Shown: positions 28,173 through 37,070 of the stretch, one piece after another
Numbering within the stretch: the stretch's first letter is position 1
Layout: each line of letters starts with the position of its first letter
Assembly (NCBI GenBank): GCA_963677015.1
Contig: OY781533.1
Coordinates: 186,001-250,000 of the forward strand
Reading direction: 5' to 3'
Source of the DNA: G963556115 sp963677015
GTDB lineage: Bacteria; Planctomycetota; SZUA-567
DNA length: 64,000 bases
Notes under the pieces: generated by a model
Told to the model about the DNA's origin: nothing
Database searches by the model: none
What the model saw: the letters and a program-made list of their open reading frames with translations, nothing else
Translations under genes and position numbers: made by a program

Positions 28173-29489
28173 TTATTTGTTTTTTGTCTCATTAAAGACG
28201 GCCTTGCGTCTGAGAATATGGTGATAGTGCTGGGCGAAACGGTGTGATTCATCACGGACATGCATCAGTAGCCGCAGACCTTCGTTGCGTCTGGTCAGGC
28301 GTACCGGTTCTCCATATCCTTCACGGTAGATAAGTTCTTCTTTTTTAGCCAGCGATATCAGTGCTGCCGGTTTTATTCCTAGGCGTTTGAGCGCTTCTGA
28401 GGCTGAATGCAGCTGTCCTTTTCCGCCGTCAATAAGAATGATATCCGGCATTTCTCGACCTTCACGGGCTATTCTGCCGTAACGTCTGGTGACCACTTCG
28501 TTCATGCATTCAAAGTCGTTCTGACCGTCTACAGTCTTGATTCTGAAACGCCTGTAGCCATCCTTGAATGGTTGCCCATCGACAAATTTGACCAGTGAGC
28601 CGACAGTCTCTCCGCCTTGCAGATTGGCTATGTCAATTCCTTCAATTGTTTTAGGGGTAAAGTCCAGTTTTAACGCTTCCTGCAGACGGTTCAGCCCTTT
28701 TTCAATTTCAATTACCGGAGCCATAGGTGCCAGTGAATCATCGAGTTCCGGGTATTGGTTGAGATTTTCCAGGGCACTTATAAGATCACGCAGTGCGGCT
28801 GCTTCTTCATACTGATATTCAGCGGAAGCTTTTGCCATATCTTTGCGGAGGTCTTCAATAAGGTCTTTTTTCTGCCCTGAAAGAAAGCGGATAAGTCCGG
28901 ATATGCGCTTGCGGTATTCGTTCTTGCTGACTTCGCCTCTGCAGACTCCGCTGCAGCGGCCAATGTGGTAATTCAGACAGCCGCGCTGGTGAAAAGCTTT
29001 TTTGTCACCAGCGTTCATCCTGCGCTTACAGGCTCGAAACTTGAATATTCGCTGTAATTGTGAGATACAGGCTTTGAGATCACCGGCGGCAACGAAAGGA
29101 CCGAAATATCTTGATTTAGGGTGGTTCTTTTTGCGGGTTACCAGTACTTGCGGGAAATCCTCATCGACGGTTATTTCAATAAAGGGATAGAGCTCATTGT
29201 GTTTGAGCATTATATTGTATTTGGGTTGAAGATCCTTGATAAGCCGGCTTTCAAGCAGGAGCGCTTCCAGCTCTGTTTCGGTTACGACATACTCGAAATC
29301 AACGATATTCTCAACCAGCGCAACCGTTTTTACTGTGTGGTCATTTTTCTGGAAATAAGAGAGTACGCGTCTGGGAAGATTCTTGGCTTTGCCGACATAG
29401 ATCTCGGTTCCGGAGATGTCTTTCATAATGTAGACTCCCGGTTGTTGCGGCAGATTTTTGGCTTTTTCGATCAGTTCATTATTAGTCAT
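28173..29489 (-). CDS. uvrC: Excinuclease ABC subunit C, short form
   Basis: 438 residues, against about 610 in E. coli. The GIY-YIG nuclease domain is intact (GVY 18-20, YVG 31-33, Glu near 77). Four Cys at 154, 171, 179 and 183 match the reported Fe-S cluster region. The UVR contact motif spans about 207-242. The RNase H-like nuclease is also present, with GIDIAN (Asp286), LIDGGKGQL (Asp354) and RDESH (His416). Two parts are missing: most of the roughly 130 residues that normally join UVR to RNase H (about 40 remain) and the C-terminal helix-hairpin-helix pair. Both cut sites look active, so this is a compact enzyme rather than a broken gene. The stop falls cleanly after RRKAVFNETKNK. Confidence 0.92.
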   Translation of the reverse strand: MTNNELIEKAKNLPQQPGVYIMKDISGTEIYVGKAKNLPRRVLSYFQKNDHTVKTVALVENIVDFEYVVTETELEALLLESRLIKDLQPKYNIMLKHNELYPFIEITVDEDFPQVLVTRKKNHPKSRYFGPFVAAGDLKACISQLQRIFKFRACKRRMNAGDKKAFHQRGCLNYHIGRCSGVCRGEVSKNEYRKRISGLIRFLSGQKKDLIEDLRKDMAKASAEYQYEEAAALRDLISALENLNQYPELDDSLAPMAPVIEIEKGLNRLQEALKLDFTPKTIEGIDIANLQGGETVGSLVKFVDGQPFKDGYRRFRIKTVDGQNDFECMNEVVTRRYGRIAREGREMPDIILIDGGKGQLHSASEALKRLGIKPAALISLAKKEELIYREGYGEPVRLTRRNEGLRLLMHVRDESHRFAQHYHHILRRKAVFNETKNK

Positions 29490-29502
29490 AAATAAATATT
29501 AT

Positions 29503-29531
29503 AAGGGTTATTCCCCGGAGGAACAACCCTT
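29503..29531 (-). terminator. Hairpin after the TauE/SafE gene
   Basis: A 12-bp stem with one A-C mismatch (29503-29514 with 29520-29531), in the 87-bp gap between the permease stop and the uvrC start. The minus-strand tail is AT-rich. Confidence 0.5.
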
Positions 29532-29576
29532 ACATCTGGTAAATTTTTTGAATAACGAGTTTATCGTTATATTGTA

Positions 29577-30614
29577 TTATTGTTGATCAATCGTACCATT
29601 TTCGGCGGCGATCCAGAAATCTACATAGCTTTGCCGGAAGAGCCTGATATGAATATACACCAGATAGAGTACGAGTGCATTGATTATGATAAACTGAACA
29701 ATGTAGCGGGTAGTGAGGGTAATCTGAGTCAGGGTGATTACTCCGAATTCTGCCAGCAGGAAGAAGATGAATATGATGAAGAATTTTTTCATGGTGACTT
29801 CGGTAGTAAGATAGGCAGCAAGGAAGATGCCGCCCAGAGTTACTCCTGGGAGTGCGGAATACCAGATACCCCATGGTAGTACATCGGGGTGAATTATATA
29901 ATGCAGTCCGGTACCAAAAAGTGAAATGCCGGTCATCAGTGCAATACTGGTAACTATCGCAATTGCCGGCTGTACTCTGAAAACCAGTGTAAGCAGGAAG
30001 TAGAATACGGTGTCAATGCCGAAGCCAAGCCAGCCTGCGAAAACGCCTCCGATGTAGGCGGCGATAATCAGCAGTATCACATTTCTGCGATTTAGCGGGA
30101 TTGAGGTTTTAGGATAGCGGTGTTTCTTGATCACCGAATAGAAAATAGCACTTACTAAAATGAATGAGATTATATTGAAGACATTCTTCAGAATTGCAGG
30201 GTTGGTAAGAGGAAAATAAACAGTAGAGCAGAAGGCTCCGGCGGCGCCGAAAATCAGGCAGATAGGCAGAACCTTCCAGAGGAATAGTCTGCGATCCTCG
30301 ATAAACCAGCGTATTGCCCCAATACCCATACCGTAACTTTGGATCATCATGGTATACAGTACTGCTTCCAGTGGTGAAATTTTAAGAAAGGTAAGAATGG
30401 GGAAGTAGACAATCCCTGCTGCAACCGGAGTAGTATTGGCAACGGTTGCCGCCAGCACACCCAGTATCGGCATAAAAAAGTATTTTTGCGATAGGTCTGG
30501 CCAGAATCTTGGTGTCAGCAGTGCCCAGAGTATCGCTACTGATATAAGAATAATATAAAGAACAAGTTTATTATGCTTGGATTTTTCTTTTTCTAGATAC
30601 AGATTTTCGTTCAT
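29577..30614 (-). CDS. TauE/SafE-family membrane permease
   Basis: 345 residues with about eight hydrophobic helices and a short charged N-terminus. The two-half repeat pattern (GVLAATVANTTPVAAGIVYFPIL and the later GGVFAGWLGFGIDTVFYFLL) matches the sulfite-exporter TauE/SafE family. Members export sulfite, sulfoacetate or related anions; the substrate here is unknown. GGGAGA precedes ATG 30614. The sigma factor gene ends 54 bp upstream on the same strand. Confidence 0.85.
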   Translation of the reverse strand: MNENLYLEKEKSKHNKLVLYIILISVAILWALLTPRFWPDLSQKYFFMPILGVLAATVANTTPVAAGIVYFPILTFLKISPLEAVLYTMMIQSYGMGIGAIRWFIEDRRLFLWKVLPICLIFGAAGAFCSTVYFPLTNPAILKNVFNIISFILVSAIFYSVIKKHRYPKTSIPLNRRNVILLIIAAYIGGVFAGWLGFGIDTVFYFLLTLVFRVQPAIAIVTSIALMTGISLFGTGLHYIIHPDVLPWGIWYSALPGVTLGGIFLAAYLTTEVTMKKFFIIFIFFLLAEFGVITLTQITLTTRYIVQFIIINALVLYLVYIHIRLFRQSYVDFWIAAENGTIDQQ

Positions 30615-30668
30615 GTTTCTCCCTGGCTATTCAAGTTTGGATTTTATTGGTTTCACCGATGGAAAATT

Positions 30669-31502
30669 TCAGTCATTGGAGATAATTTTGAGTAGTTCCC
30701 GCAGCGCTTTGGTTTCAATCTGGCGTACCCGTTCTCTGGTTATGGATTTATTGAGAACTTTGTCTCCGATATCTTCCAGAGTCATGGTGTCGTTGACGCC
30801 AATACCGTAGCGGTGTTTTATTATAAGTGCCGAACGTTCATCTATGCAATCAAGCAGCAGCAACAGCTTTTTTTCATCTTCATCACTGTAGGCACCTGAA
30901 CTTTTTGAATCATTTCTTGCCACAGCAGCCACCGCTATTACATCTTCCATGCCATTACTGTCATCATCGCCGAAACGCTGACCGGTAAATGATGAAGATG
31001 AGCTGGCTCCGATAGCTTTAAGGATTATGTCAATTTTGTCTTCTGGAATATCCAGAATTGCAGCGACTTCACTGGGATCGGGAGGGCGCTGGTAGCGTTG
31101 ACTGAGTTCGTTTGATGTTTGCCTCCATCTATTGACAAGTTCAACCATATAGGCCGGAACTCTGACATTTTTTACTTTTGCTGCTAAAGCTCTGCGAATA
31201 GACTGCTTGATCCACCACGAAGCATAGGTGGAGAAGCGTTTATTCTCTTCGGCTTTGAACCGGTCAACCGCTTTCATCAATCCGAAGTTGCCTTCAGCGA
31301 TAAGATCGAGCAGCGGCAGGCCGCGATTGGTGAATTTTTTGGCGATGGATACGACGAGTCTCAGGTTACTTCTGATCAGATCTTCACGTGCCCATTTGTC
31401 TCCGCCGGAGATTTTGCGGGCAAGATCTTTTTCTTCTTCTCCACTAAGGAGCTTAAACTCACTTATTTCTTTAAGATAAATTGCAATGTCGCTATCAGCC
31501 AT
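30669..31502 (-). CDS. Sigma-70 family RNA polymerase sigma factor (group 2-like)
   Basis: 277 residues. Region 1.2 starts at once (DIAIYLKEISEFKLLSGEEE); there is no region 1.1. Region 2 is strong (NLRLVVSIAKKF, LIAEGNFGLMKAVDRF, FSTYASWWIKQSIRRAL), followed by region 3. A Ser/Asp-rich linker (about 165-210) precedes region 4 (DERSALIIKHRYGIG, TLEDIG, TRERVRQIE). Between TLEDIG and TRERV there are eight residues (DKVLNKSI) instead of the usual five, which lengthens the turn of the helix-turn-helix. Region 2 shows it belongs with RpoD/RpoS-type factors that should read near-standard -10 boxes. It is too short to be the main sigma and may be a stress or stationary-phase factor. Confidence 0.9.
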   Translation of the reverse strand: MADSDIAIYLKEISEFKLLSGEEEKDLARKISGGDKWAREDLIRSNLRLVVSIAKKFTNRGLPLLDLIAEGNFGLMKAVDRFKAEENKRFSTYASWWIKQSIRRALAAKVKNVRVPAYMVELVNRWRQTSNELSQRYQRPPDPSEVAAILDIPEDKIDIILKAIGASSSSSFTGQRFGDDDSNGMEDVIAVAAVARNDSKSSGAYSDEDEKKLLLLLDCIDERSALIIKHRYGIGVNDTMTLEDIGDKVLNKSITRERVRQIETKALRELLKIISND

Positions 31503-31994
31503 AGATCAAACCTATAAGAAAATATGTTATGAGTCATTTTCAAAATATAATAAAATAGTATAGCGTATTTTCTGAAAAATGGAACTACTTTTATTTAGCA
31601 AGAGGATTTTTATTATGTCGGTTGGTGGTAAATATTTGGGCATATAAGGGATTTTCAGCAATGAAATTTGATCCGGCGCGGGTAGTAATTTTAATATTTA
31701 TGGTTTATATTTTTTGTAGGGGGATAATTATTTTGCGGTTATGCTCATTTTTTGCATTTAATGAGAAATAATGACGGTTGTATTGTTATCGTATGGTAAA
31801 ATCGGAAAATATCTGAAATAAATCGAATTAATTCTGTATTTTTATTATATTAATATATATCATCGTTGGATATACGTGGAAGGGATTATCAGTGTTTTGT
31901 GATATAGTATACTGTGCAGAACAATCTTTTATAAAATCTTATAGAGCTGTTACCGGCTCCTGATTTCTATGTGAATATAATTCAAGGGAGAAAA
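31503..31994. other. Intergenic region between divergent sigma factor and protease genes
   Basis: About 490 bp, AT-rich. A weak promoter-like pair TTATCA (31886) and TATACT (31908-31913, spacer 16) could serve the protease gene. No gene or RNA recognised. Confidence 0.35.
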
Positions 31995-34175
31995 ATGAAA
32001 AGAGTATATACAAAGTTTCTTGTGCTCCTGCTGGCGGCGGTTGTTTTTGGCAGTGGGCTATATGCGGATGAGAAAGTTGATGAATCCAGAATAGATGCGA
32101 TATTGGTTACTCTTCCAGAAGGAACTGAAGAGCCGCTCTGGGATAGTGCGCGGGATCTTGCCGCTCTTGGAGCTGATTATAAGGATTCTATGAATAAACG
32201 TCTGGATGGTGCTTCTGTAAATGCTGGCATAGCCATATCTTATGCGTTGATGAATCTTGGATATCAGCGTGAGGCGGTATTGAAACTTGAGAATATTATT
32301 CGTGATGAGCAGGTTGCGCTTTCACGGCGTGCTGATGCCTGTGATGTTTTGGGGCGTGAAGGCGGCGGTTATGCCAAAGCCCGTCTTCGCAGCATTTTAA
32401 AAGACGATAAACTGAATGAGATGGTGAAGATTCAGGTAGCTGAGAGCCTATGGAATCTGAGTTATGCGCCATCGGCGCTTGATGCTTTGCTGGATATTGC
32501 TAAAAACTCATCTGATAAGGTCGCTGCCGAGGAAGCTGTGCTTACCCTAGGCAGAATAGGTCGTTATGATGAAGCGCGTCCTATGCTGGAAGAACTGGCT
32601 CAGGATCCGGGTAATAACGGTCAGGAGGCGGCTCTGCTGCTCAAACTTGATAATGAGTATACTCAGGATGTAGATAGTGATGATTTTGTTAAGGATCTGA
32701 TTGGTGAGGTGGTTGAGCAGGTACGGACCAGATATGCTTTCGATACAACTGATCCCAATGAAGCTGATCAGTTAAAAGCTGAAAATCTGGCTTCTACTGC
32801 TGCTAAAAAGCTGGTGCGCAGTATAGACGATTTCAATGATTATCTTGACGAGGAGGATTATCAGGAAATGCTTAACAGCATGCATGGTGATTATGGCGGT
32901 ATTGGCGCCTATGTCGGTATGCGTGACGGTTATTTCACCATTCTTTCACCAATGTGGGGTAAGCCTGCATATGAGGCCGGTCTGAAGGCTATGGATGTGA
33001 TAATCGAGATTGATGGTGAAGATATAACCAAAATGGAGTTGAGCAATATAATCAAGAAGCTCAAAGGTAAACCGGGATCTCTGGTCAAGGTCAAGGTAGT
33101 GCGGTCCGGCTGGAATGCTCCAGAGGAAATGGTGGTAAAACGGGATATGATCTCTCTGCCGATGATTTACTCTGAGATGCTGCCGGGTAAAATCGGTTAT
33201 ATTCTTCTTACTGGATTTCAGGATGATCCGGAGCGTCGAATTTCCACAAGTTCAGAGCTTCACAAAGCGTTGGTGTCTCTGCTGGAGCAAGGTATGGATG
33301 GTCTGATTCTTGATCTGCGTAATAATCCAGGAGGGCTGTTGTCGGAAGCGGTTATGGTCTGTGAGGAGTTTCTGGAGCGTAATAAGCTTATCGTGTTCAG
33401 TAAGGGTAAGATTACCAAGCAGCGTAATTATGAATCCAGAATTCTTGGTGATCCGACCTATACCGGTCCGATGGTTGTGCTGGTGAACGGCGGTTCTGCT
33501 TCAGCGAGTGAGATTGTATCCGGGGCGCTGCGTGATCACAAGCGCGCAACACTCGTCGGTACTAAAACTTATGGTAAGGGTTCGGTGCAGATGCTGCTTC
33601 CGGTACGTACTACCAGAGGTAACACCAGACTTAAACTGACTATCGCCAAGTATTATCTTCCTAATGGTGAGTGTATCCACGGTCGTGATAAGGGTATTAA
33701 ACCGCATATAGAGCAGGAAGAGAAAGAGTTTACTCCGGCTGAGAGAGATCTGCGTATAAAGCAGCTTGAGAACAGGGATATAGCTGTCTGGCTGGAGAAG
33801 CGTTTTGATGAGAATAAGGATGCGTTTATCAAGGCGATGGAATTTGATAATAATGATACAGCCGCTTATCCGTATTTTGATGAACTCTATGATATACTGG
33901 TAAAAGCATACCCTGATATTGCCTTGAATAAGGAGATTGTCCGCAGGGAACTGCGTAATGCTTTGTTTAATTTTGTCCGTGAAAGCAGAGGAATAAATAA
34001 TATGCCGGCAGATATTGAAGCCAGTGAGGCTTTGCAGCGGGCTATTGTGGTTATGGGTAAAAAACTTGGAGGTTTGCCTGATGTTCAGGTGTATAATTCT
34101 TTCAAGGATAAATGGCAGGAAGCTGATAAACTTGACGCTAAAGATAAGACAGCGGAACTGCCTGCAGTAAAATAA
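31995..34175 (+). CDS. Carboxy-terminal processing protease (S41 family) with HEAT-like N-terminal repeats
   Basis: 726 residues from ATG 31995, which has AAGGGAG just upstream. A signal peptide (1 to about 22, ending LYA) exports it. Residues about 60-220 hold HEAT-like helical repeats (AVLTLGRIGRYDEARPML). A PDZ domain (about 300-380, YGGIGAYVG) precedes the S41 protease core with LDLRNNPGG, the nucleophile Ser in GGSASASE and the Lys in TKTYGKGSVQ. A C-terminal helical extension follows from about 575. Tail-specific proteases process envelope proteins; the HEAT block is an unusual addition that may choose substrates. Confidence 0.92.
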   Translation: MKRVYTKFLVLLLAAVVFGSGLYADEKVDESRIDAILVTLPEGTEEPLWDSARDLAALGADYKDSMNKRLDGASVNAGIAISYALMNLGYQREAVLKLENIIRDEQVALSRRADACDVLGREGGGYAKARLRSILKDDKLNEMVKIQVAESLWNLSYAPSALDALLDIAKNSSDKVAAEEAVLTLGRIGRYDEARPMLEELAQDPGNNGQEAALLLKLDNEYTQDVDSDDFVKDLIGEVVEQVRTRYAFDTTDPNEADQLKAENLASTAAKKLVRSIDDFNDYLDEEDYQEMLNSMHGDYGGIGAYVGMRDGYFTILSPMWGKPAYEAGLKAMDVIIEIDGEDITKMELSNIIKKLKGKPGSLVKVKVVRSGWNAPEEMVVKRDMISLPMIYSEMLPGKIGYILLTGFQDDPERRISTSSELHKALVSLLEQGMDGLILDLRNNPGGLLSEAVMVCEEFLERNKLIVFSKGKITKQRNYESRILGDPTYTGPMVVLVNGGSASASEIVSGALRDHKRATLVGTKTYGKGSVQMLLPVRTTRGNTRLKLTIAKYYLPNGECIHGRDKGIKPHIEQEEKEFTPAERDLRIKQLENRDIAVWLEKRFDENKDAFIKAMEFDNNDTAAYPYFDELYDILVKAYPDIALNKEIVRRELRNALFNFVRESRGINNMPADIEASEALQRAIVVMGKKLGGLPDVQVYNSFKDKWQEADKLDAKDKTAELPAVK

Positions 34176-34193
34176 GTATTGAATTGTCTTGTT

Positions 34194-34226
34194 TTAAACG
34201 GCCGCCTGATATTGGCGGCCGTTTAA
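34194..34226 (+). terminator. Terminator of the S41 protease gene
   Basis: A very GC-rich 13-bp perfect stem (34194-34206 with 34214-34226, loop of 7) 18 bp after the stop; the T tail is short. Confidence 0.75.
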
Positions 34227-34336
34227 TATTTACAGCAAATTTAAGATTATTCTTTGAATTGTCGGGTATATTGATACTATAGAGGTAAAATCATAGATGA
34301 ATCAGGTCTTTTTTATAGTTTTCATGGAGTGAAATA

Positions 34337-35713
34337 ATGAGCAGTTTGATGATTGGTATCTCCGGTGTGCGGGGAATTGTGGGTTCGGATCTTACACCTG
34401 AGCTTTGTGTGAGGCTGGGAGAAGCTTTTGGAACATATGTGGATGGTGGTACGGTCGTTGTCGGGCGGGATACCAGGCCTTCAGGTGATATGGTCAAGCA
34501 TGCTGTGTTTTCAGGATTGCTCTCTGCCGGTTGTCAGATTATAGATATTGGTATTGTCGGTACACCTACTGCGGCAATGATGATTCGCGACCTTGGAGCT
34601 GATGGCGGGATTGTTATCTCTGCCAGTCACAATACTATAGAATGGAATGCCCTAAAGTTTTTCAGGCAGGATGGAGTTTATCTCAACGCTGCTGAAGGCA
34701 GGGCACTTCTGGATATTTATTATGGCGGACATGCAACCAAGGTGGGCTGGAGGCATATCAAAGCGGTTAAATTTGATGAAACTGCTAATGATAGGCATCT
34801 GAAAAAAGTACTTGGTCTTATTGATGTTGAGGCTATGCGAAAGCGTAAATTCAAGGTCGCTCTGGACTGCTGTAATGGCGCCGGGTGTGAGTTGGCCTTG
34901 GCTTTTCTGCGTGAAATCGGCGCTGAAGTAGAGGAACTGTATTGTGAGCCTCATGGTAATTTCTCCCGTAATCCTGAACCGACCGCAGCTAATCTTACCG
35001 AGGTATGCAAGGTCGTTGCTGATAATAACTGTGATATCGGCTTTGCTCAGGACGCGGATGCTGATAGAATAGCGTTTGTGGATGAAAACGGAAAATATAT
35101 CGGTGAAGAGTACAGTCTCTGTCTGGCTGCTGATTATATTCTGCGTACCAATCCCGGACCGGTTGTAACCAATCTTTCTACTACCAGAATGATAGAGGAT
35201 GTCGCTGCTAAATATGGCTGTGAGGTGGTGCGGACCCCTGTGGGTGAGGTGAATGTGGCGGAGAAAATGATTGAGATAAATGCTCCGGCCGGTGGTGAAG
35301 GCAATGGCGGAGTGATTGATCCCCGCATTACCTATGGACGTGAAGCTCTCACCGGTATGGCGCTTATATTACAGTACATGATTGAGACCGGGAATACTCT
35401 GAGTGAGCTGGTTGCACAGATTCCAACTTATGATTTTGTAAAAACCAAGGTTGCATGTTCAAAGCGAGTTCTGGCGCCGGTGCTTGAGCGTTTGGCAGGT
35501 GAAGATGCAGAGCGTGTGGATACTCGCGACGGGGTTAAGCTGGATTTTGAGAATGGCTGGGTGCATGTTCGCGCGTCAAATACCGAACCTATTGTCCGTA
35601 TTTATAGTGAGGCCAAAACGCTGGCGCAGGCAGAGCAGTTGAATATGAAATATAAGAAGCTGGTTGAAGAGACCGTAGAAGAGGCTTTGGCACGTAAAGC
35701 GGCATTAAGTTAG
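34337..35713 (+). CDS. Phosphohexomutase, phosphoglucosamine/phosphomannomutase family
   Basis: 458 residues. The active-site phosphoserine lies in VISASHNTIEWNALKF, the metal loop is DADADR, the sugar loop is GGEGNGG and the phosphate loop is RASNTEPIVRIY. The N-terminus reads GISGVRGIVG, and the sugar loop lacks the GGExSGH form of bacterial GlmM; both look closer to archaeal-type phosphoglucosamine mutase. Likely reaction: glucosamine-6-P to glucosamine-1-P, or the mannose equivalent. The precise substrate cannot be settled here. Confidence 0.88.
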   Translation: MSSLMIGISGVRGIVGSDLTPELCVRLGEAFGTYVDGGTVVVGRDTRPSGDMVKHAVFSGLLSAGCQIIDIGIVGTPTAAMMIRDLGADGGIVISASHNTIEWNALKFFRQDGVYLNAAEGRALLDIYYGGHATKVGWRHIKAVKFDETANDRHLKKVLGLIDVEAMRKRKFKVALDCCNGAGCELALAFLREIGAEVEELYCEPHGNFSRNPEPTAANLTEVCKVVADNNCDIGFAQDADADRIAFVDENGKYIGEEYSLCLAADYILRTNPGPVVTNLSTTRMIEDVAAKYGCEVVRTPVGEVNVAEKMIEINAPAGGEGNGGVIDPRITYGREALTGMALILQYMIETGNTLSELVAQIPTYDFVKTKVACSKRVLAPVLERLAGEDAERVDTRDGVKLDFENGWVHVRASNTEPIVRIYSEAKTLAQAEQLNMKYKKLVEETVEEALARKAALS

Positions 35714-35741
35714 TGTTTTTGCATTGAATTTCGAATAAAAT

Positions 35742-35776
35742 AAGGGGTTATGGCTGTTATCAGACCATAACCCCTT
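35742..35776 (+). terminator. Terminator of the phosphohexomutase gene
   Basis: A 12-bp stem AAGGGGTTATGG/CCATAACCCCTT (35742-35753 with 35765-35776) with a short T tail, 29 bp after the stop. Confidence 0.8.
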
Positions 35777-35788
35777 TAATTTTAAATT

Positions 35789-35859
35789 ATCCTGCCCTTA
35801 ATGTGGCTGGATAGACCACGGGCAGGATGCCACCGAGTTGCGATCGGGAGTCCCTCGGT
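35789..35859 (+). ncRNA. Candidate structured RNA element, family not recognised
   Basis: GC-rich island in AT-rich surroundings. ATCCTGCCC (35789-35797) pairs perfectly with GGGCAGGAT (35820-35828) and encloses GTGG/CCAC (35803-35806 with 35816-35819), leaving a one-sided bulge TTAAT. After four bases, ACCGAG (35832-35837) pairs with CTCGGT (35854-35859) around a 16-base loop. It does not match the tRNA, SRP, 6S, tmRNA or common riboswitch cores I know. Strand is not proved, since the pairing also works on the minus strand. A second terminator-like or mobile-element remnant role is possible. Confidence 0.35.
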
Positions 35860-36352
35860 ATAACTCTTATATACGTTTTAGTGGTGTGGTTTACTTGCAG
35901 TAAAAAATGATTTTTTATGAGATATTTCGCAAAATTATATATTTTAACCGGATGATGCCGTGTATGAGAGATTCAAGAATCTGTTATATAAGGATTTATA
36001 TTGGTGGTGATACTGTTTTTAATAACTTTATGCTTGGTAATTTTAGAGTATTGCTTCAGGATATTGTTTCAGGTAAATAATAGTATTGTAATTGATTTCG
36101 TGGTTGCTGCGGTTTATCACATAAATTTTTCGCTGTATGAATAATCTATAGAAATTTCGGTGGTTGAGTTACAGTAACTGCTGTCTGCGGTGTACTGTTT
36201 TGCGTAAAAGTTCGCTTTTGGGGTATAATTTATGAATTAATTTTTAAGCATAATATATATTATGCCTTTTATTGTAATGACTTAAATGTAATTTGCTATA
36301 TATTGGGAAAATAAAATCATTGATATTTATCAATTAAATCGTTTCGCATCTA

Positions 36353-36381
36353 TTGACATTGAGTGATAAATACATTACAAT
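36353..36381 (+). promoter_or_regulatory. Strong sigma-70-like promoter
   Basis: Perfect TTGACA at 36353-36358, 17-bp spacer, TACAAT at 36376-36381. It would start transcription around 36388, some 58 bases before the small secreted protein gene, and might also feed the ion-transport operon that starts at 37071. Confidence 0.6.
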
Positions 36382-36445
36382 AATTAGAAATATATGTGTT
36401 GAAACACAAGAATAGCTTAATATCATTATTTATTGAGAGTGGCTT

Positions 36446-36880
36446 ATGCAGAGAATCAATGAAAAGATATTGGTAACACACGTGTTGCGTTCGCAATGCT
36501 CCGCATGGCGTTCGTGTATGTACGTGTCTTTCTGTTCTCTCTTTGTTGTTCTCTTTCTTTATTCTTTTTCCGCTTTTGCGGCTTCATCTCAACACACTTC
36601 TACAGTTTTTCGTCTTCTAAATAATTCAACTCAAAATAATCAAATTTTTTCTTCTAAATACTCCAATCTGATTAATTCTGAATCTGAAGCTAATGATGAG
36701 GCTTCGTGCGAAACAGAGGAAGAGTCTGAATTTGAATTCAGATGTGAGTATATCTTTGCAGGTGACCTGGCTGACGATCTTGTCGGCAATAATTCCTGTG
36801 TATGTCATTTCCAGACGCATAATCAAAAGTGCGGAAATCAATTTGTACTTCTACGCAAAAGTGTGATACTTCAGGTATAA
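36446..36880 (+). CDS. Small secreted protein of unknown function
   Basis: 144 residues. An N-terminal region of about 25 residues precedes a hydrophobic signal or anchor (about 26-46, ending AFA). The mature part is rich in Ser, Asn and Glu, with several Cys near the C-terminus (CETEEE, FRCEY, SCVCHF, KCGNQ). No family is recognised. A near-consensus promoter lies just upstream. The ribosome site is weak (GAGAGTGG). Codons 14-24 run through a compact inverted repeat (ATGC-TCC-GCAT at 36496-36506) flanked by two copies of GCGTTCG, which is odd for coding DNA. It could be a real secreted protein or a leader region; I lean to real. Confidence 0.5.
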   Translation: MQRINEKILVTHVLRSQCSAWRSCMYVSFCSLFVVLFLYSFSAFAASSQHTSTVFRLLNNSTQNNQIFSSKYSNLINSESEANDEASCETEEESEFEFRCEYIFAGDLADDLVGNNSCVCHFQTHNQKCGNQFVLLRKSVILQV

Positions 36881-37070
36881 AACTTTGTATTTTTGCCTGC
36901 GCAATGCTGATGTAATTGTTTGTTGTGATATCTTTCCACTGATTTCGGTATTGTATTGTAAATGAGTTATGCTCATTGCGGGTTATAGTGTATATAAATT
37001 GATATTTAAGTGCATAACAGGGATTTCCTGTTTGTATATGAAGGTTTTTTTATAATAAAGAGGTGAAAAA

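Larger units (their letters stand above)
35714..36445. other. Long intergenic region with a terminator, a possible RNA and a promoter
   Basis: 730 bp with no supported gene. It holds the terminator at 35742-35776, the paired element at 35789-35859 and the promoter at 36353-36381, each listed separately. The rest (about 35880-36350) is AT-rich without visible features. Confidence 0.5.

Noticed and set aside
28173..29489. uvrC as a broken gene
   Set aside because: Both catalytic centres and the UVR motif are intact in one frame, and the stop is followed closely by a terminator; nothing suggests a frameshift.
35789..35859. tRNA, SRP RNA or known riboswitch
   Set aside because: No T-arm, SRP tetraloop or recognised riboswitch core; kept only as an unassigned structured element.
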